Source: Corynebacterium glucuronolyticum (GTDB taxonomy: Bacteria > Actinomycetota > Actinomycetes > Mycobacteriales > Mycobacteriaceae). From it: a DNA stretch of 64,000 bases. The stretch is taken from the NCBI GenBank assembly GCA_022772305.1, contig JALFAQ010000061.1, forward strand, positions 30,600 through 94,599, given 5' to 3'. Positions 7,904 to 16,522 of this stretch are shown here, one piece after another; position 1 is the first letter of the stretch, and each line of letters opens with the position of its first letter. The notes under the pieces were generated by a model that saw only the letters and a program-made list of their open reading frames with translations, made no database searches and had not been told where the DNA came from. The translations under genes were made by a program, and so were the position numbers.

Positions 7904-10063
7904 TTAGTAGCTATCGCGTCCGCGGCTACCGCCACGGCGATCTTTGCGGTCGCGCCAATTGCCACGAGCGTTGCGCCGATCACCGCGCCCATAGCCACCG
8001 CGATCTCCACGATCACGGTCACGTCCGCGGCCAAAGCCGCCACCGTGGCCGCCATGTCCGCCGTGGCCACGGTTGCCGCGACCACCGCCTCGGTTACCAC
8101 GGGAGATGTAGCCGTCGGGATCGCGACGAATCTCGATGTTGCGACCACCGATCTGGGTATCAACCAAGCGGTCCAGGACATCGTCGCTTAGCCCCTTGGG
8201 GAGCTCAACGAGAGAGAAGCTCTGCTGGATGTCGATGCGACCGAAGTCACGGTTGGACAGGCCACCCTCGTTGGCAATAGCACCAACGATTGCGCCCGGG
8301 CGGACGTGATCACGGCGACCAACCTGGAGACGGTAGATCTCGAAATCGCTATCCGGACGTGCAGGGCCATTGTCACGCTGACGACAGCCATCATCGCGGT
8401 CGCGACGCTCACGACGCTTGTCCTTCGGGGACTCCTTCATGAGGAACTCCTCGTTGGACTGTGCCTGAGCAGCCAGTGCAGCAGCAATGTCCTCGAGTGG
8501 CACATCATGCGCATCCGAGTACTGCTTCACGAGACTCCGGAATAGGCTGAGCTGGGGATCTTCCAGCGCCTCGGTGATGGAATCAGCGAACTTCTCCTTG
8601 CGGGACTCGTTTACCTCGTCAACCGTCGGCAGCTGCATCTCCTCAAGAGTTGCGTTGGTGACGCGCTCAATGGAGCGAAGCATCCGACGCTCACGGGGAG
8701 TGACGAAGAGGATAGCCTCGCCACTACGTCCAGCGCGGCCGGTGCGACCGATGCGGTGGATGTAGCTCTCCGTGTCATGCGGAATGTCGTAGTTGAAAAC
8801 GTGCGAAATACGGTCAACATCCAAGCCACGAGCGGCGACGTCCGTGGCAACGAGGATGTCGAGGCGTCCGTCGCGAAGCTGATCCACGGTGCGCTCACGC
8901 TGCTGCTGAGCAATGTCACCGTTGATCGCCTGAGCGGAGAACCCGCGGGCACGAAGCTTCTCGGCGAGCTCCTCCGTCTCATACTTGGTACGCACGAAAA
9001 TGATCATCGACTCAAACTCGGTGACCTCCAAAATACGGGTCAGCGCATCGAGCTTGTTGCGGTGGGCAACGTTCAAGAACCTCTGGGTGATGTTCGTGTT
9101 CGTACGGGTTTGAGCCTTGACGGTGACCTCGTACGGATCATCCAGGTACTGCTGAGACAGACGACGAATCGCCTTCGGCATAGTTGCCGAGAACAGGGCT
9201 ACCTGCTTCTCATCCGGAGTGTCCTCGAGGATGCGCTCAACATCCTCCTGGAAGCCCATGTTCAGCATCTCGTCAGCCTCATCCAGCACCAGGTAATCAA
9301 GGTGCGAGATGTCCAGCGATCCCTTCTTCAGGTGATCGATGACACGACCCGGAGTACCAACGATGATGTGGGCACCACGACGAAGACCAGAAAGCTGAAT
9401 GCCATAGGCCTGGCCACCGTAAATCGGCAGCACATTGATTCCGCCGACGTGATCGGCAAACTCCTGGAAAGCATCCGCCACCTGGAGTGCGAGCTCACGC
9501 GTCGGTGCCAACACGAGCGCCTGCGGCGACCTGTTGGACTTGTTAATACGGGAAAGGATCGGCAGCGCGAAAGCTGCGGTCTTACCTGTACCGGTTTGTG
9601 CTAGGCCCACAACATCGCGCCCCTCCAGCAGTGCGGGGATAGTCCGCGCCTGGATGGGTGACGGTGTTTCGAAGCCAACCTTCTTCACGGCTTCGAGGAT
9701 GTCTGAAGGCAGACCCAGCTTGTCAAAGGATAGGTCAGTGGAGTCGGTGCCCTCAGAAGTTTCCGCAGCCCTGGCATCTTCATCATCTGCAGATTGTGCG
9801 GAGGACGCAGCATCATCGGCGGTTGCCGATTCCTTAGATGCCTGATCCTCAGCATGCCGCGTGTCTTCTTGCTCCTCGACGTGACCGGAGGTCGGAGTCT
9901 CGTCCACAGACGCATCTGTGGAAGGTACTTCTGTCTCGGTGTTGTCGGTGTGAGAGATGATTGCGGTGTCTTCTGCGACGCCATGCGAAGTTTCCTGAGT
10001 GTCCGACGAAATTACGTTGTCCGGCTCGTTTACGCCGCCGGAGGCGTTTTCGGGATTACTCAT
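7904..10063 (-). CDS. deaD: DEAD-box ATP-dependent RNA helicase (DeaD/CsdA type)
   Basis: A 719-residue RNA helicase that unwinds structured RNA in ribosome assembly and mRNA decay. The first ~108 residues are a very acidic, Ser/Thr-rich extension. The core follows: Q motif GFETPSPIQ at 130-138, Walker A AQTGTGKT at 155-162, PTRELA near 187, DEAD at 261-264, SAT at 292-294, and HRIGRTGR near 430. A DbpA-type RNA-binding domain (VGAIANEGGLSNRDFGRIDI) follows near 625, and the last ~70 residues are Arg/Gly/Asp repeats typical of RNA chaperone tails. The gene is single, with its own terminator. The Gly/Arg-rich tail is typical of actinobacterial DeaD proteins. Confidence 0.95.
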   Translation of the reverse strand: MSNPENASGGVNEPDNVISSDTQETSHGVAEDTAIISHTDNTETEVPSTDASVDETPTSGHVEEQEDTRHAEDQASKESATADDAASSAQSADDEDARAAETSEGTDSTDLSFDKLGLPSDILEAVKKVGFETPSPIQARTIPALLEGRDVVGLAQTGTGKTAAFALPILSRINKSNRSPQALVLAPTRELALQVADAFQEFADHVGGINVLPIYGGQAYGIQLSGLRRGAHIIVGTPGRVIDHLKKGSLDISHLDYLVLDEADEMLNMGFQEDVERILEDTPDEKQVALFSATMPKAIRRLSQQYLDDPYEVTVKAQTRTNTNITQRFLNVAHRNKLDALTRILEVTEFESMIIFVRTKYETEELAEKLRARGFSAQAINGDIAQQQRERTVDQLRDGRLDILVATDVAARGLDVDRISHVFNYDIPHDTESYIHRIGRTGRAGRSGEAILFVTPRERRMLRSIERVTNATLEEMQLPTVDEVNESRKEKFADSITEALEDPQLSLFRSLVKQYSDAHDVPLEDIAAALAAQAQSNEEFLMKESPKDKRRERRDRDDGCRQRDNGPARPDSDFEIYRLQVGRRDHVRPGAIVGAIANEGGLSNRDFGRIDIQQSFSLVELPKGLSDDVLDRLVDTQIGGRNIEIRRDPDGYISRGNRGGGRGNRGHGGHGGHGGGFGRGRDRDRGDRGGYGRGDRRNARGNWRDRKDRRGGSRGRDSY

Positions 10064-10220
10064 TGCCCGTCCACTTTAGCCGTTTGCAGGAAAAAATGAA
10101 AGTACGAAAGGACTTCTGTCACTTTTCCGCTTTGGAGACCCCGCTGTGATTCCCGGCACCATCAACGTGGCGCGTTTCACTTTCTACCCCTGGAGCAGTT
10201 AAGATAATCTTCACGTTTAG

Positions 10221-10241
10221 GAGTTAACAAAAACTTAACTC
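10221..10241. promoter_or_regulatory. Perfect inverted repeat in the helicase/permease intergenic region
   Basis: GAGTTAA and TTAACTC with a 7-base CAAAAAC spacer. It lies in the 306-base divergent region, about 130 bases before the permease start and 160 before the helicase start. Size and spacing suit a dimeric repressor. The rest of this intergenic region is AT-rich and I see no gene in it. Confidence 0.45.
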
Positions 10242-10369
10242 ACGGTTTTTGCCCGTCATACAGGCTCGCGCTTTCATATGCAGACGAGATTGTAAGAAGT
10301 AATTTTCCGCAACTACAAACGCACGACAGCCAAGAAATTGGAAACCACTACGAGCAAGAAGGTGCTTAT

Positions 10370-11779
10370 ATGAACCGCCAGGATTCGTCCTCAGTCGGCA
10401 CATCTCGCAGGATCAAACCTGCGACATCAATCACACGTGGATTGAATGCTCGTCATATCCATTTCATCGCCTTGGGTTCCGCAATCGGCACGGGACTCTT
10501 TTATGGCTCCGCAGGAGCCATCCAGGCGGCTGGCCCTTCCGTCCTTCTTGTTTATCTCCTGGGTGGCGTCGTGGTGTACTTCATGCTGCGCGCGCTCGGC
10601 GAGATGGCCGTAGCACTCCCTGTATCTGGCTCCTTTGCCGAATATGCCATGAAGTACCTCGGAGGTTGGGCAGGTTATATCACAGGGTGGATGTACGCCT
10701 TCGAAATGATCATCGTGTGTCTGGCCGACCTCACGGCAATCGGCGCATATATGAAGTTCTGGTTCCCACAATCAGATGCCTGGGTGTGGGTGGCCGTCAC
10801 GCTCCTCATTGTCGGTGCCGCTAACCTTGCCAGCTCTCGTTGGTTCGGTGAACTCGAGTTCGGCTTCACCATCATTAAAGTCACCGCCGTGGTGGCCATG
10901 ATTATTGGTGGTGCCCTCATCCTCATTTTTGGTCTGGGAAACGGGGCCCACAATGTCGGCATCGATAACCTCTGGAACGATGGGGGCTTCTTCCCCAACG
11001 GCGTAGGTGGCATGGTCAGTGCCTTTATCCTCGTGCTCTTCGCCTTCGGCGGTACCGAGATCATCGGTGTAACCGCTGGCGATGCCGAACACCCAGAGAA
11101 GCACATCCCGCAGGCGGTTGACACTGTCCCCGTGCGCATTCTCCTCTTCTACGTCCTCACGATCTTCGTCATCGTGACCATCAACCCCTGGCGCACCATC
11201 ACAGGCGAGGAAAGCCCGTTTGTACAGATTTTCTCTTCACTCGGCGTTAACTGGGCGGCAGCACTACTCAACGTAGTCGTCATCACCGCAGCTCTGTCCG
11301 CCATCAACTCCGACCTGTTCGGAGCGGGCAGGGTGATGACTGGCATGGCCAAGCAGGGTCTTGCCCCGAGCTTCATGGCGAAGGAAAGTCGCGGTGTCCC
11401 CGTGGCGACGGTCGGTACCCTCATCGCCGTTCTTATCATCGGCGTTGCATTGAATTACTTTGTCCCTGAATCGCTGTTCTCCAAGATTGCAGCCCTCGCA
11501 ACCTTCGCCACCATTTTTGTGTGGCTCATGATTCTTCTCGCTCACGTCGCTTCCCGCAGGAAGATGAGTGCAGCAGATGTAAAGGCTTTGTCCTTCCGCG
11601 TACCGTTTTGGCCCTACGGACAATACTTCTCCATCGCTTTCATCCTGTTCACCTTCGGGATTATGGCCTGGGAGCCCGAGTTCTGGAGCGCTCTCGGCGC
11701 AGGTGCCGGATTCATTGTCATTATGACGGTGCTGTACTTCGTCACCCGGCACAAGCACGACACGGCAGAAGCTAACTAG
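10370..11779 (+). CDS. Amino-acid permease, AAT family (ProY/AroP-like)
   Basis: A 469-residue amino acid:H+ symporter of the APC superfamily with about 12 helices. The N-terminal GLNARHIHFIALGSAIGTG (residues 24-42) and the following AIQAAGPSVLLVYLLGG are the family signature, and FAFGGTEIIGVTAGDAEHP near 225 is the consensus helix-6 region. ATG at 10370 follows AAGAAGGTG. It differs clearly from the two permeases at 48-52 kb. Substrate is uncertain: proline, aromatic or other neutral amino acids are possible. The next gene on the same strand starts about 220 bases later after a hairpin, so it is probably transcribed alone. Confidence 0.85.
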   Translation: MNRQDSSSVGTSRRIKPATSITRGLNARHIHFIALGSAIGTGLFYGSAGAIQAAGPSVLLVYLLGGVVVYFMLRALGEMAVALPVSGSFAEYAMKYLGGWAGYITGWMYAFEMIIVCLADLTAIGAYMKFWFPQSDAWVWVAVTLLIVGAANLASSRWFGELEFGFTIIKVTAVVAMIIGGALILIFGLGNGAHNVGIDNLWNDGGFFPNGVGGMVSAFILVLFAFGGTEIIGVTAGDAEHPEKHIPQAVDTVPVRILLFYVLTIFVIVTINPWRTITGEESPFVQIFSSLGVNWAAALLNVVVITAALSAINSDLFGAGRVMTGMAKQGLAPSFMAKESRGVPVATVGTLIAVLIIGVALNYFVPESLFSKIAALATFATIFVWLMILLAHVASRRKMSAADVKALSFRVPFWPYGQYFSIAFILFTFGIMAWEPEFWSALGAGAGFIVIMTVLYFVTRHKHDTAEAN

Positions 11780-11832
11780 ACCTACTTCTCTCGCCAGAAC
11801 TACGTGGCCGGGGAGAAACCCGAAACGGTCAG

Positions 11833-11874
11833 CACCCCGCGCACGAAAGCAGGAAAACTTTCATCCGCGGGGTG
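11833..11874 (+). terminator. GC-rich hairpin after the permease
   Basis: Nine-base arms CACCCCGCG and CGCGGGGTG, with an inner GAAAG/CTTTC pairing. No T run follows (TTGCTCCTC), so termination is only possible. Confidence 0.45.
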
Positions 11875-12001
11875 TTGCTCCTCTCCCACCCCTACACCAC
11901 GCGGAAAAGTCTAGTGTTGAACGTAGATATGACTGCGGAACAGCACCGGTATGGGACCGAGCTCCACCCTGGTCGCACAGGCTCAGAAAGGTGAATTTTC
12001 G

Positions 12002-12418
12002 ATGAAGCACACGTCTCCCCTCGCCGTCGTGGGAGGGGCCATCCTGCGTGAAGATGATGGCATCGTCGAGGTGCTCGCCGCCAAAAGAGGACCCGGCCGA
12101 GCGATGAGCGGCTACTGGGAGTTCCCCGGAGGCAAAGTAGAAGACGGCGAAACGGAAGAGGAAGCTCTGTCTCGGGAGTTGCTGGAAGAACTCGATATCA
12201 GCGTTTCTGTGAAGAGCCACATCGATACCTCTGTGCACTCCTACGACTTCGGGGACATTTCCCTCTCTGTGTATGCCTGCATCATCGCTACTGGCAAGCC
12301 AACGGCATCAGAGCATCAGTCCCTGGAGTGGGTGCCCATATCCGAGCTTGCAGATCTCACCTGGGCACCAGCAGATATTCCCGCAATGGAAAAGCTTCGG
12401 TCTTCCCTGTTGGATTAG
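12002..12418 (+). CDS. NUDIX hydrolase, MutT-like
   Basis: A 138-residue NUDIX protein. The NUDIX box reads GGKVEDGETEEEALSREL then LEELDI (about residues 39-60), matching GX5EX7REUXEEXGU apart from the last Gly, which is Asp. The start at 12002 follows AAAGGTGA; an in-frame ATG 51 bases upstream lacks a site. MutT-type enzymes clean 8-oxo-dGTP or related nucleotides from the pool; that role is likely from length and from the ILREDDGIVEVLAAKR start, but other NUDIX substrates are possible. The 3' end overlaps the convergent MFS gene by four bases. Confidence 0.85.
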   Translation: MKHTSPLAVVGGAILREDDGIVEVLAAKRGPGRAMSGYWEFPGGKVEDGETEEEALSRELLEELDISVSVKSHIDTSVHSYDFGDISLSVYACIIATGKPTASEHQSLEWVPISELADLTWAPADIPAMEKLRSSLLD

Positions 12419-13677
12419 TGGTCGATATGCCAATGGAACAGGTAGTGGCTGCCTGCCCTCTTCCCTTTCTGTTTGGTGGCGAGTGTTTCCTCGCCCCACA
12501 TCCACCCGACCGTCGCTAGAGCGCCGACAATCGCACAGGACATAAACGCTGCCCTGTAGCCACTGATGTCCACGAGGGTGCCGGCGAAAACCGGCCCGAT
12601 AATCGATCCCAGATCCTGCGACATCTGAAAATCGGCCAAAACCTTTCCGCCAGAACGCTTATTGCCAATCACATCTGCAATAACGGCCTGCTGCGAGGGA
12701 TTGAGCATTCCAGCGCCCACACCGGCGAGAAGCGAGAAGAGGAGCACCTCCCAGGAGGCGGTGGACCATCCCAAAAGCCCCGTAAATGCGAGGTTGACGA
12801 GCAGACCTGAGATAATTAACGGTCGCCGGCCGATACGATCGGCACCGCGCCCTGCAAATTGCTGCGCTGTAGCGTTGCCTAGGGCAAAGGCAGCAAGAGC
12901 AATGCCGGAGACGGCAGCGCCACGCTCAAACAAGCTCGCAGCAAACAGAGGAAGAATGGCCACGCGACAGCCGATGTTGATCCAGCCGTTGGCGAACCCA
13001 GATACCAAAGATGCCCGGTAGGCGGAGCTCTTCACCGCCTCGTGGAAGCTCATGGGTGGGTAATCGTTGGCGTGCTCAATCGCAGAAATCTTGTTGGGGT
13101 CCAGGAACCGCCACACGATCGCGGCAGCAATGAGCGCGCCCGTCCCATACAGGAAGAACGGTGCACGCATTCCGATGGCAGATGCCGCTGCGCCGATAAC
13201 CGGACCGAGGACGTTCCCCAACAGGAACGCCGTCGCGTACAAAGAACTTGCTCGCCCTCTCTTCGACGGAGGTGCGAGACGCACGATGAGGCCCATCGCA
13301 GACACGGTAAACATGGTCGACCCAAACCCACCCAACGCACGACAGAGTAGTATATGCCAATAATCCTGCGCAAAGGCAATGGCACCAGTGGTCACGCCAA
13401 CGATGACGAGACCTGTGAGGTAGACCTTTCGAGAGCCGAAGCGGTCAATTATCCCACCCGTCGCCGGTGCGAAGATGAGTCGCGACAACGCAAACACACT
13501 AATAATGGCACTGGCCGCAGCCATGGACACGTCAAAAGACCGAGCAAATTCGGGGATAATCGGCGCGATGAGACCGAACCCCAAAGCGATGATGAAGGCA
13601 GCAACTACAAGGATCCAAATTTCCTTGGGAATGTCACCTGAACTCTTCTTCACCTTCGCATCACCCACATCCCCCAA
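12415..13677 (-). CDS. MFS multidrug-type efflux transporter
   Basis: A 420-residue major-facilitator protein with 12 predicted helices. It has the loop 2-3 motif GGIIDRFGSRKVYL (about residue 74) and the mirrored GRGADRIGRRPLI in the second half (about 275), both typical of drug:H+ antiporters of the DHA1 type. The frame opens at a TTG (13677); no strong ribosome site is visible, so the exact start is uncertain by up to about 10 residues. Substrate unknown. A cluster of palindromes lies just upstream (13709-13742), which suggests repression by a regulator encoded elsewhere. Confidence 0.85.
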   Translation of the reverse strand: MGDVGDAKVKKSSGDIPKEIWILVVAAFIIALGFGLIAPIIPEFARSFDVSMAAASAIISVFALSRLIFAPATGGIIDRFGSRKVYLTGLVIVGVTTGAIAFAQDYWHILLCRALGGFGSTMFTVSAMGLIVRLAPPSKRGRASSLYATAFLLGNVLGPVIGAAASAIGMRAPFFLYGTGALIAAAIVWRFLDPNKISAIEHANDYPPMSFHEAVKSSAYRASLVSGFANGWINIGCRVAILPLFAASLFERGAAVSGIALAAFALGNATAQQFAGRGADRIGRRPLIISGLLVNLAFTGLLGWSTASWEVLLFSLLAGVGAGMLNPSQQAVIADVIGNKRSGGKVLADFQMSQDLGSIIGPVFAGTLVDISGYRAAFMSCAIVGALATVGWMWGEETLATKQKGKRAGSHYLFHWHIDH

Positions 13678-13708
13678 GGATATCTAAGTACGGGATAAAG
13701 CCCAAACC

Positions 13709-13742
13709 GAGCGTTTGCTCTACTTGTACAAGCACTGCAGTG
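13709..13742. promoter_or_regulatory. Cluster of palindromes before the MFS exporter gene
   Basis: Three symmetric elements lie side by side 32-65 bases upstream of the MFS start: GAGC-GTTT-GCTC (13709-13720), the perfect 10-mer CTTGTACAAG (13723-13732) and the perfect 10-mer CACTGCAGTG (13733-13742). The last is followed by CAGTGCGCAGTG, repeating the half-site. The position suits an operator. Confidence 0.55.
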
Positions 13743-14247
13743 CAGTGCGCAGTGACTCTTCACCACACCACAGGCCCGCCAGAGAATCGCGGAGCCAACG
13801 ACAAGGCAGCGCTTGTCTCTTCCGGGGGCTCGGGACACGACCGACTAGACCAGCAAACACACAGCACCTCGATTCGGCCTCGACCAGCAAATTAGAATAT
13901 ATGTTCTATATTTCGATGTGCTTTCGATCTTCGCGTGGATCCCTTCATTTACAGTGAGCACCATGTTCAGTAACACACAACCGAAATCGCAATCTACTCA
14001 CGCAACGAGAACGGAAAACAACCAATCAAAGCATGTGCTCTTCGGACTTTTTGATCTAGTACGAAACACCAGCGAGAACAAGTCTGTCAATCAGTCCGCT
14101 ACCGCCGGAGGAAGCTCTCCCCACCGGCTTCGCCGACAGGTTATACCGCCAGCACGAGGCGAAACGCCAACAACCTCTGCAAAGAATCACACGAAAGATT
14201 CCCCCTTCGGCACACGCGCCTCTTGGAGTGAGCCACGAGGCGATTCA
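13743..14247. other. Intergenic or weakly coding stretch before the hypothetical gene
   Basis: About 500 bases. The frame of the following gene stays open from 13918 and has in-frame ATG codons at 13918 and 13963, but codon use there lacks the strong third-position GC bias of neighbours and the translation is low-complexity polar sequence. I see no domain, RNA or repeat. Confidence 0.4.
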
Positions 14248-14682
14248 ATGAGCGACGATATGCGTGAGGCGCTGGCGGCTGTACATGGAACGATTCATCA
14301 TCCGCGCTCACTTGCGCGCGCCATGGCCACGTGGCGTCCGCCTCACGTTCGGTTGCCGCTAACGGCCGATTCACCTGAGTTTGCCGTCACGATTGTGCGC
14401 CACCGTGCCGGTGGCCGCGTTCGCGACTTCGTCCAGGCTTTTGGCGAAGATCGTATACCCGCTTACCTTGTGACAGTTCGCTTTTCGGATCCGACTGGTC
14501 GGCCCGTTCCCACACGCCAAGCCGATGAGTGGGTACAGAGGTTTACTCCCGGAGCCCCGGAAAGCTGTGTTCACGAGCTGCGCGGAGAAACTGCCCCGAC
14601 GTATTGCTGGCTTGTCGACGGCTCATACGCACCCCTCGCCTCGCCGTCGTCGCTCTTCAAAGAGCGGGGCTACGCAGCCTGA
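14248..14682 (+). CDS. Hypothetical protein
   Basis: A 144-residue soluble protein I cannot assign. It contains ALAAVHGTIHHPRSLARAM near the N-terminus and ends with a compact region holding two Cys (SCVHELRG, YCWLVDG). ATG 14248 is preferred because GAGG lies 7 bases upstream and codon bias becomes normal there; the frame is open upstream, so a start at 13963 (239 residues) is possible. It converges on the acidic hypothetical gene with a 21-base gap. No export signal or membrane segment in the short form. Confidence 0.6.
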   Translation: MSDDMREALAAVHGTIHHPRSLARAMATWRPPHVRLPLTADSPEFAVTIVRHRAGGRVRDFVQAFGEDRIPAYLVTVRFSDPTGRPVPTRQADEWVQRFTPGAPESCVHELRGETAPTYCWLVDGSYAPLASPSSLFKERGYAA

Positions 14683-14703
14683 TAGCACCTGTGGGCTGAC
14701 CTG

Positions 14704-15384
14704 TCAGTGCTCGTCCGTATCGTCGTGGTAATCGCCCTCGTCGTCTCCAGCGACATCGAAGTCCTGGTAGTCATCGAAATCCTCATCGTCGAAGGTGAGC
14801 AGCTGGGATTCCCAGTCCTCTGCCTGGTCCGCTGCAAGGGACAGGGCATCAAAAAGCCGATCAAAGTCGGTGAACTTGCCCAGTTCGAGCACCTCAGCGT
14901 CATCATCGATTTCGTCATCGCTACCGATGGGCGAGGCGACAAAAAAGACCTCTGCGACGGGGATAACGTCATCTTCTGCTTCCACTTCGACGCGAATGAC
15001 CGAGTCCTGCCCGACAGGGGTGGTGACGACATACGGATTGCTGTAGCTCTGCTCAAAGTCGAGATCGGCAATCCGTTCATCGGTGCCACCAATGAGGTCA
15101 CGGAGGATGGTGACGATCTGGTCGGTGGCCATGTGCCTGCCGACGGCCTTGACGGCATCCTCCACGGAGAAGACGACGCTGACGAGCACAGCATCAAAGG
15201 AGCTGTCCTCATCATCCACAGCCGAATCAGCGATGTACACATTTGCTGCCGGCAGAAGCGGGTCGATTTCCACGAACTGGATCTCCAGCTCCGAGGTGAT
15301 CGGTACGAAGAGGGTATCCCCATCTCCGCGGGACTCAATCCCCTCCGCATCCAGCGCTACGGCCAAATCCTCAAAGAACGCCAT
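14704..15384 (-). CDS. Hypothetical acidic protein
   Basis: A 226-residue soluble, very acidic protein without a family I can name. The first ~150 residues look folded (FFEDLAVALDAEGIES, then alternating strands), resembling YbjN or secretion-chaperone-like alpha/beta proteins only in general shape. The last 30 residues are almost all Asp, Glu, Tyr and Phe. The start at 15384 is chosen because GGGAAAGGA lies 6-8 bases upstream; the longer in-frame form from 15495 lacks a site. The FhuF-like gene lies upstream on the same strand with a gap of about 190 bases that contains an inverted repeat. Confidence 0.65.
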   Translation of the reverse strand: MAFFEDLAVALDAEGIESRGDGDTLFVPITSELEIQFVEIDPLLPAANVYIADSAVDDEDSSFDAVLVSVVFSVEDAVKAVGRHMATDQIVTILRDLIGGTDERIADLDFEQSYSNPYVVTTPVGQDSVIRVEVEAEDDVIPVAEVFFVASPIGSDDEIDDDAEVLELGKFTDFDRLFDALSLAADQAEDWESQLLTFDDEDFDDYQDFDVAGDDEGDYHDDTDEH

Positions 15385-15504
15385 GCCCATTCCTTTCCCA
15401 GCCGACATCTGTTCCGGCTTCGGGTTGGTTTTGTGGTTTTGGACGCGGGTAATTCCCGCGTCTTCATCGATGGTAGACGAAAACGAGTTACGCAAAAGTA
15501 GATT

Positions 15505-15520
15505 GTGACATCTCTGTCAC
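15505..15520. promoter_or_regulatory. Inverted repeat GTGAC-N6-GTCAC
   Basis: Perfect 5-bp arms around ATCTCT, 120 bases upstream of the acidic hypothetical gene. It resembles a CRP/GlxR site at first sight, but the spacing is two bases too long for TGTGA-N6-TCACA. A different dimeric regulator is possible. Confidence 0.35.
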
Positions 15521-15573
15521 GAACAGCGCGCAAAGAGGAGCCTCTCCCCAGACTCAAACCAATGGTTATGGGC

Positions 15574-16332
15574 TCAGTATTGGGCGCGAATGAGGGCTTC
15601 CCTTTGACGATCCTTTTCGTCGCGACGCGGACAGTCGGAGCAGATCTCCGCGTCGGGTGAGCGGAAAATCTTGCAGCAGGAGCAGCGGTGATAGAGGAGG
15701 AACGCATCGTCATCGTCCTCACTCACCTCTTCATCCACCCAGGCACCGTCACGGAGCACCTCTACGGTAGGGACAGGCAAACGCTGCCCCGAGGCGTCGA
15801 CAAGCGAAGAATGAAAAGCGCGAGCCAGCGCATAGCCTTCACCGGACGCAAAGTCATGCATACCGTAGCGGATGAGACCAAAAACGGGTGAGTCCATGGC
15901 CAACGCCCACAGCGGAGCCGGGCGGGTGCCCGTCGTCTCGGTGAGCACATCGATGACGCGCTGAACTGTAGTGGCGTAGGTGCGTGCACTGTCCTCCACC
16001 GTCTCTACGGTGTTCTGCGGTTCAATCGTGTACCACAGCGGATCCATCCACGTGATTGTGCAGGAGTCCAAACTGAGATCAGCGCACATCTCCTCCTCCA
16101 CCATCGCCGCACACGCTGGAAGCGACAACGCACCCACGAAGCGGTAGAACCACACCTGTGCCGAATCATAGGAGTTTTCCATATGTAGGCTGTCCCCGGT
16201 GGCTTTCACAGCGGATGCCAGCCGGTCAGGTTGGCAGAATTCCTCCGGAGTAAGAACTTCGCCACTGATGGGAGCCGTGACATAGCCTGCAAGTTCGGGA
16301 TGTGCCCCCACCACACTTGAGAGAAAAGACAT
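15574..16332 (-). CDS. FhuF-type ferric iron reductase
   Basis: A 252-residue protein ending in the 2Fe-2S motif of the FhuF family: Cys-Cys-x10-Cys-x2-Cys at residues about 222-237 (CSCCKIF then EICSDCP). FhuF proteins reduce ferric siderophore complexes in the cytoplasm to release Fe2+. The remaining sequence fits the FhuF/IucA-like domain only weakly, so the C-terminal motif carries the call. Start ATG at 16332. No siderophore uptake or synthesis gene is adjacent, and I saw no clear DtxR box upstream. Confidence 0.75.
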   Translation of the reverse strand: MSFLSSVVGAHPELAGYVTAPISGEVLTPEEFCQPDRLASAVKATGDSLHMENSYDSAQVWFYRFVGALSLPACAAMVEEEMCADLSLDSCTITWMDPLWYTIEPQNTVETVEDSARTYATTVQRVIDVLTETTGTRPAPLWALAMDSPVFGLIRYGMHDFASGEGYALARAFHSSLVDASGQRLPVPTVEVLRDGAWVDEEVSEDDDDAFLLYHRCSCCKIFRSPDAEICSDCPRRDEKDRQREALIRAQY

Positions 16333-16522
16333 CAGTCTCGGCGCTCCTTTCTACTGGCGGATCCAGCACAGTGATCGTGTCCTTACATTCCAGCTTAACG
16401 AGCAACCGAACGCGCGGTGGCCAAAATGATAGAACGCGACATCTCCACTGACTGGGTACTTCGTAGGGCATGACCGCAGCGAATGCGCGAGAGCCTTAGG
16501 CATATCTACAGTAGAAGGCACT

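Noticed and set aside
15500..15521. GlxR/CRP binding site
   Set aside because: The half-sites GTGA and TCAC are 8 bases apart instead of 6, so it does not fit the consensus.
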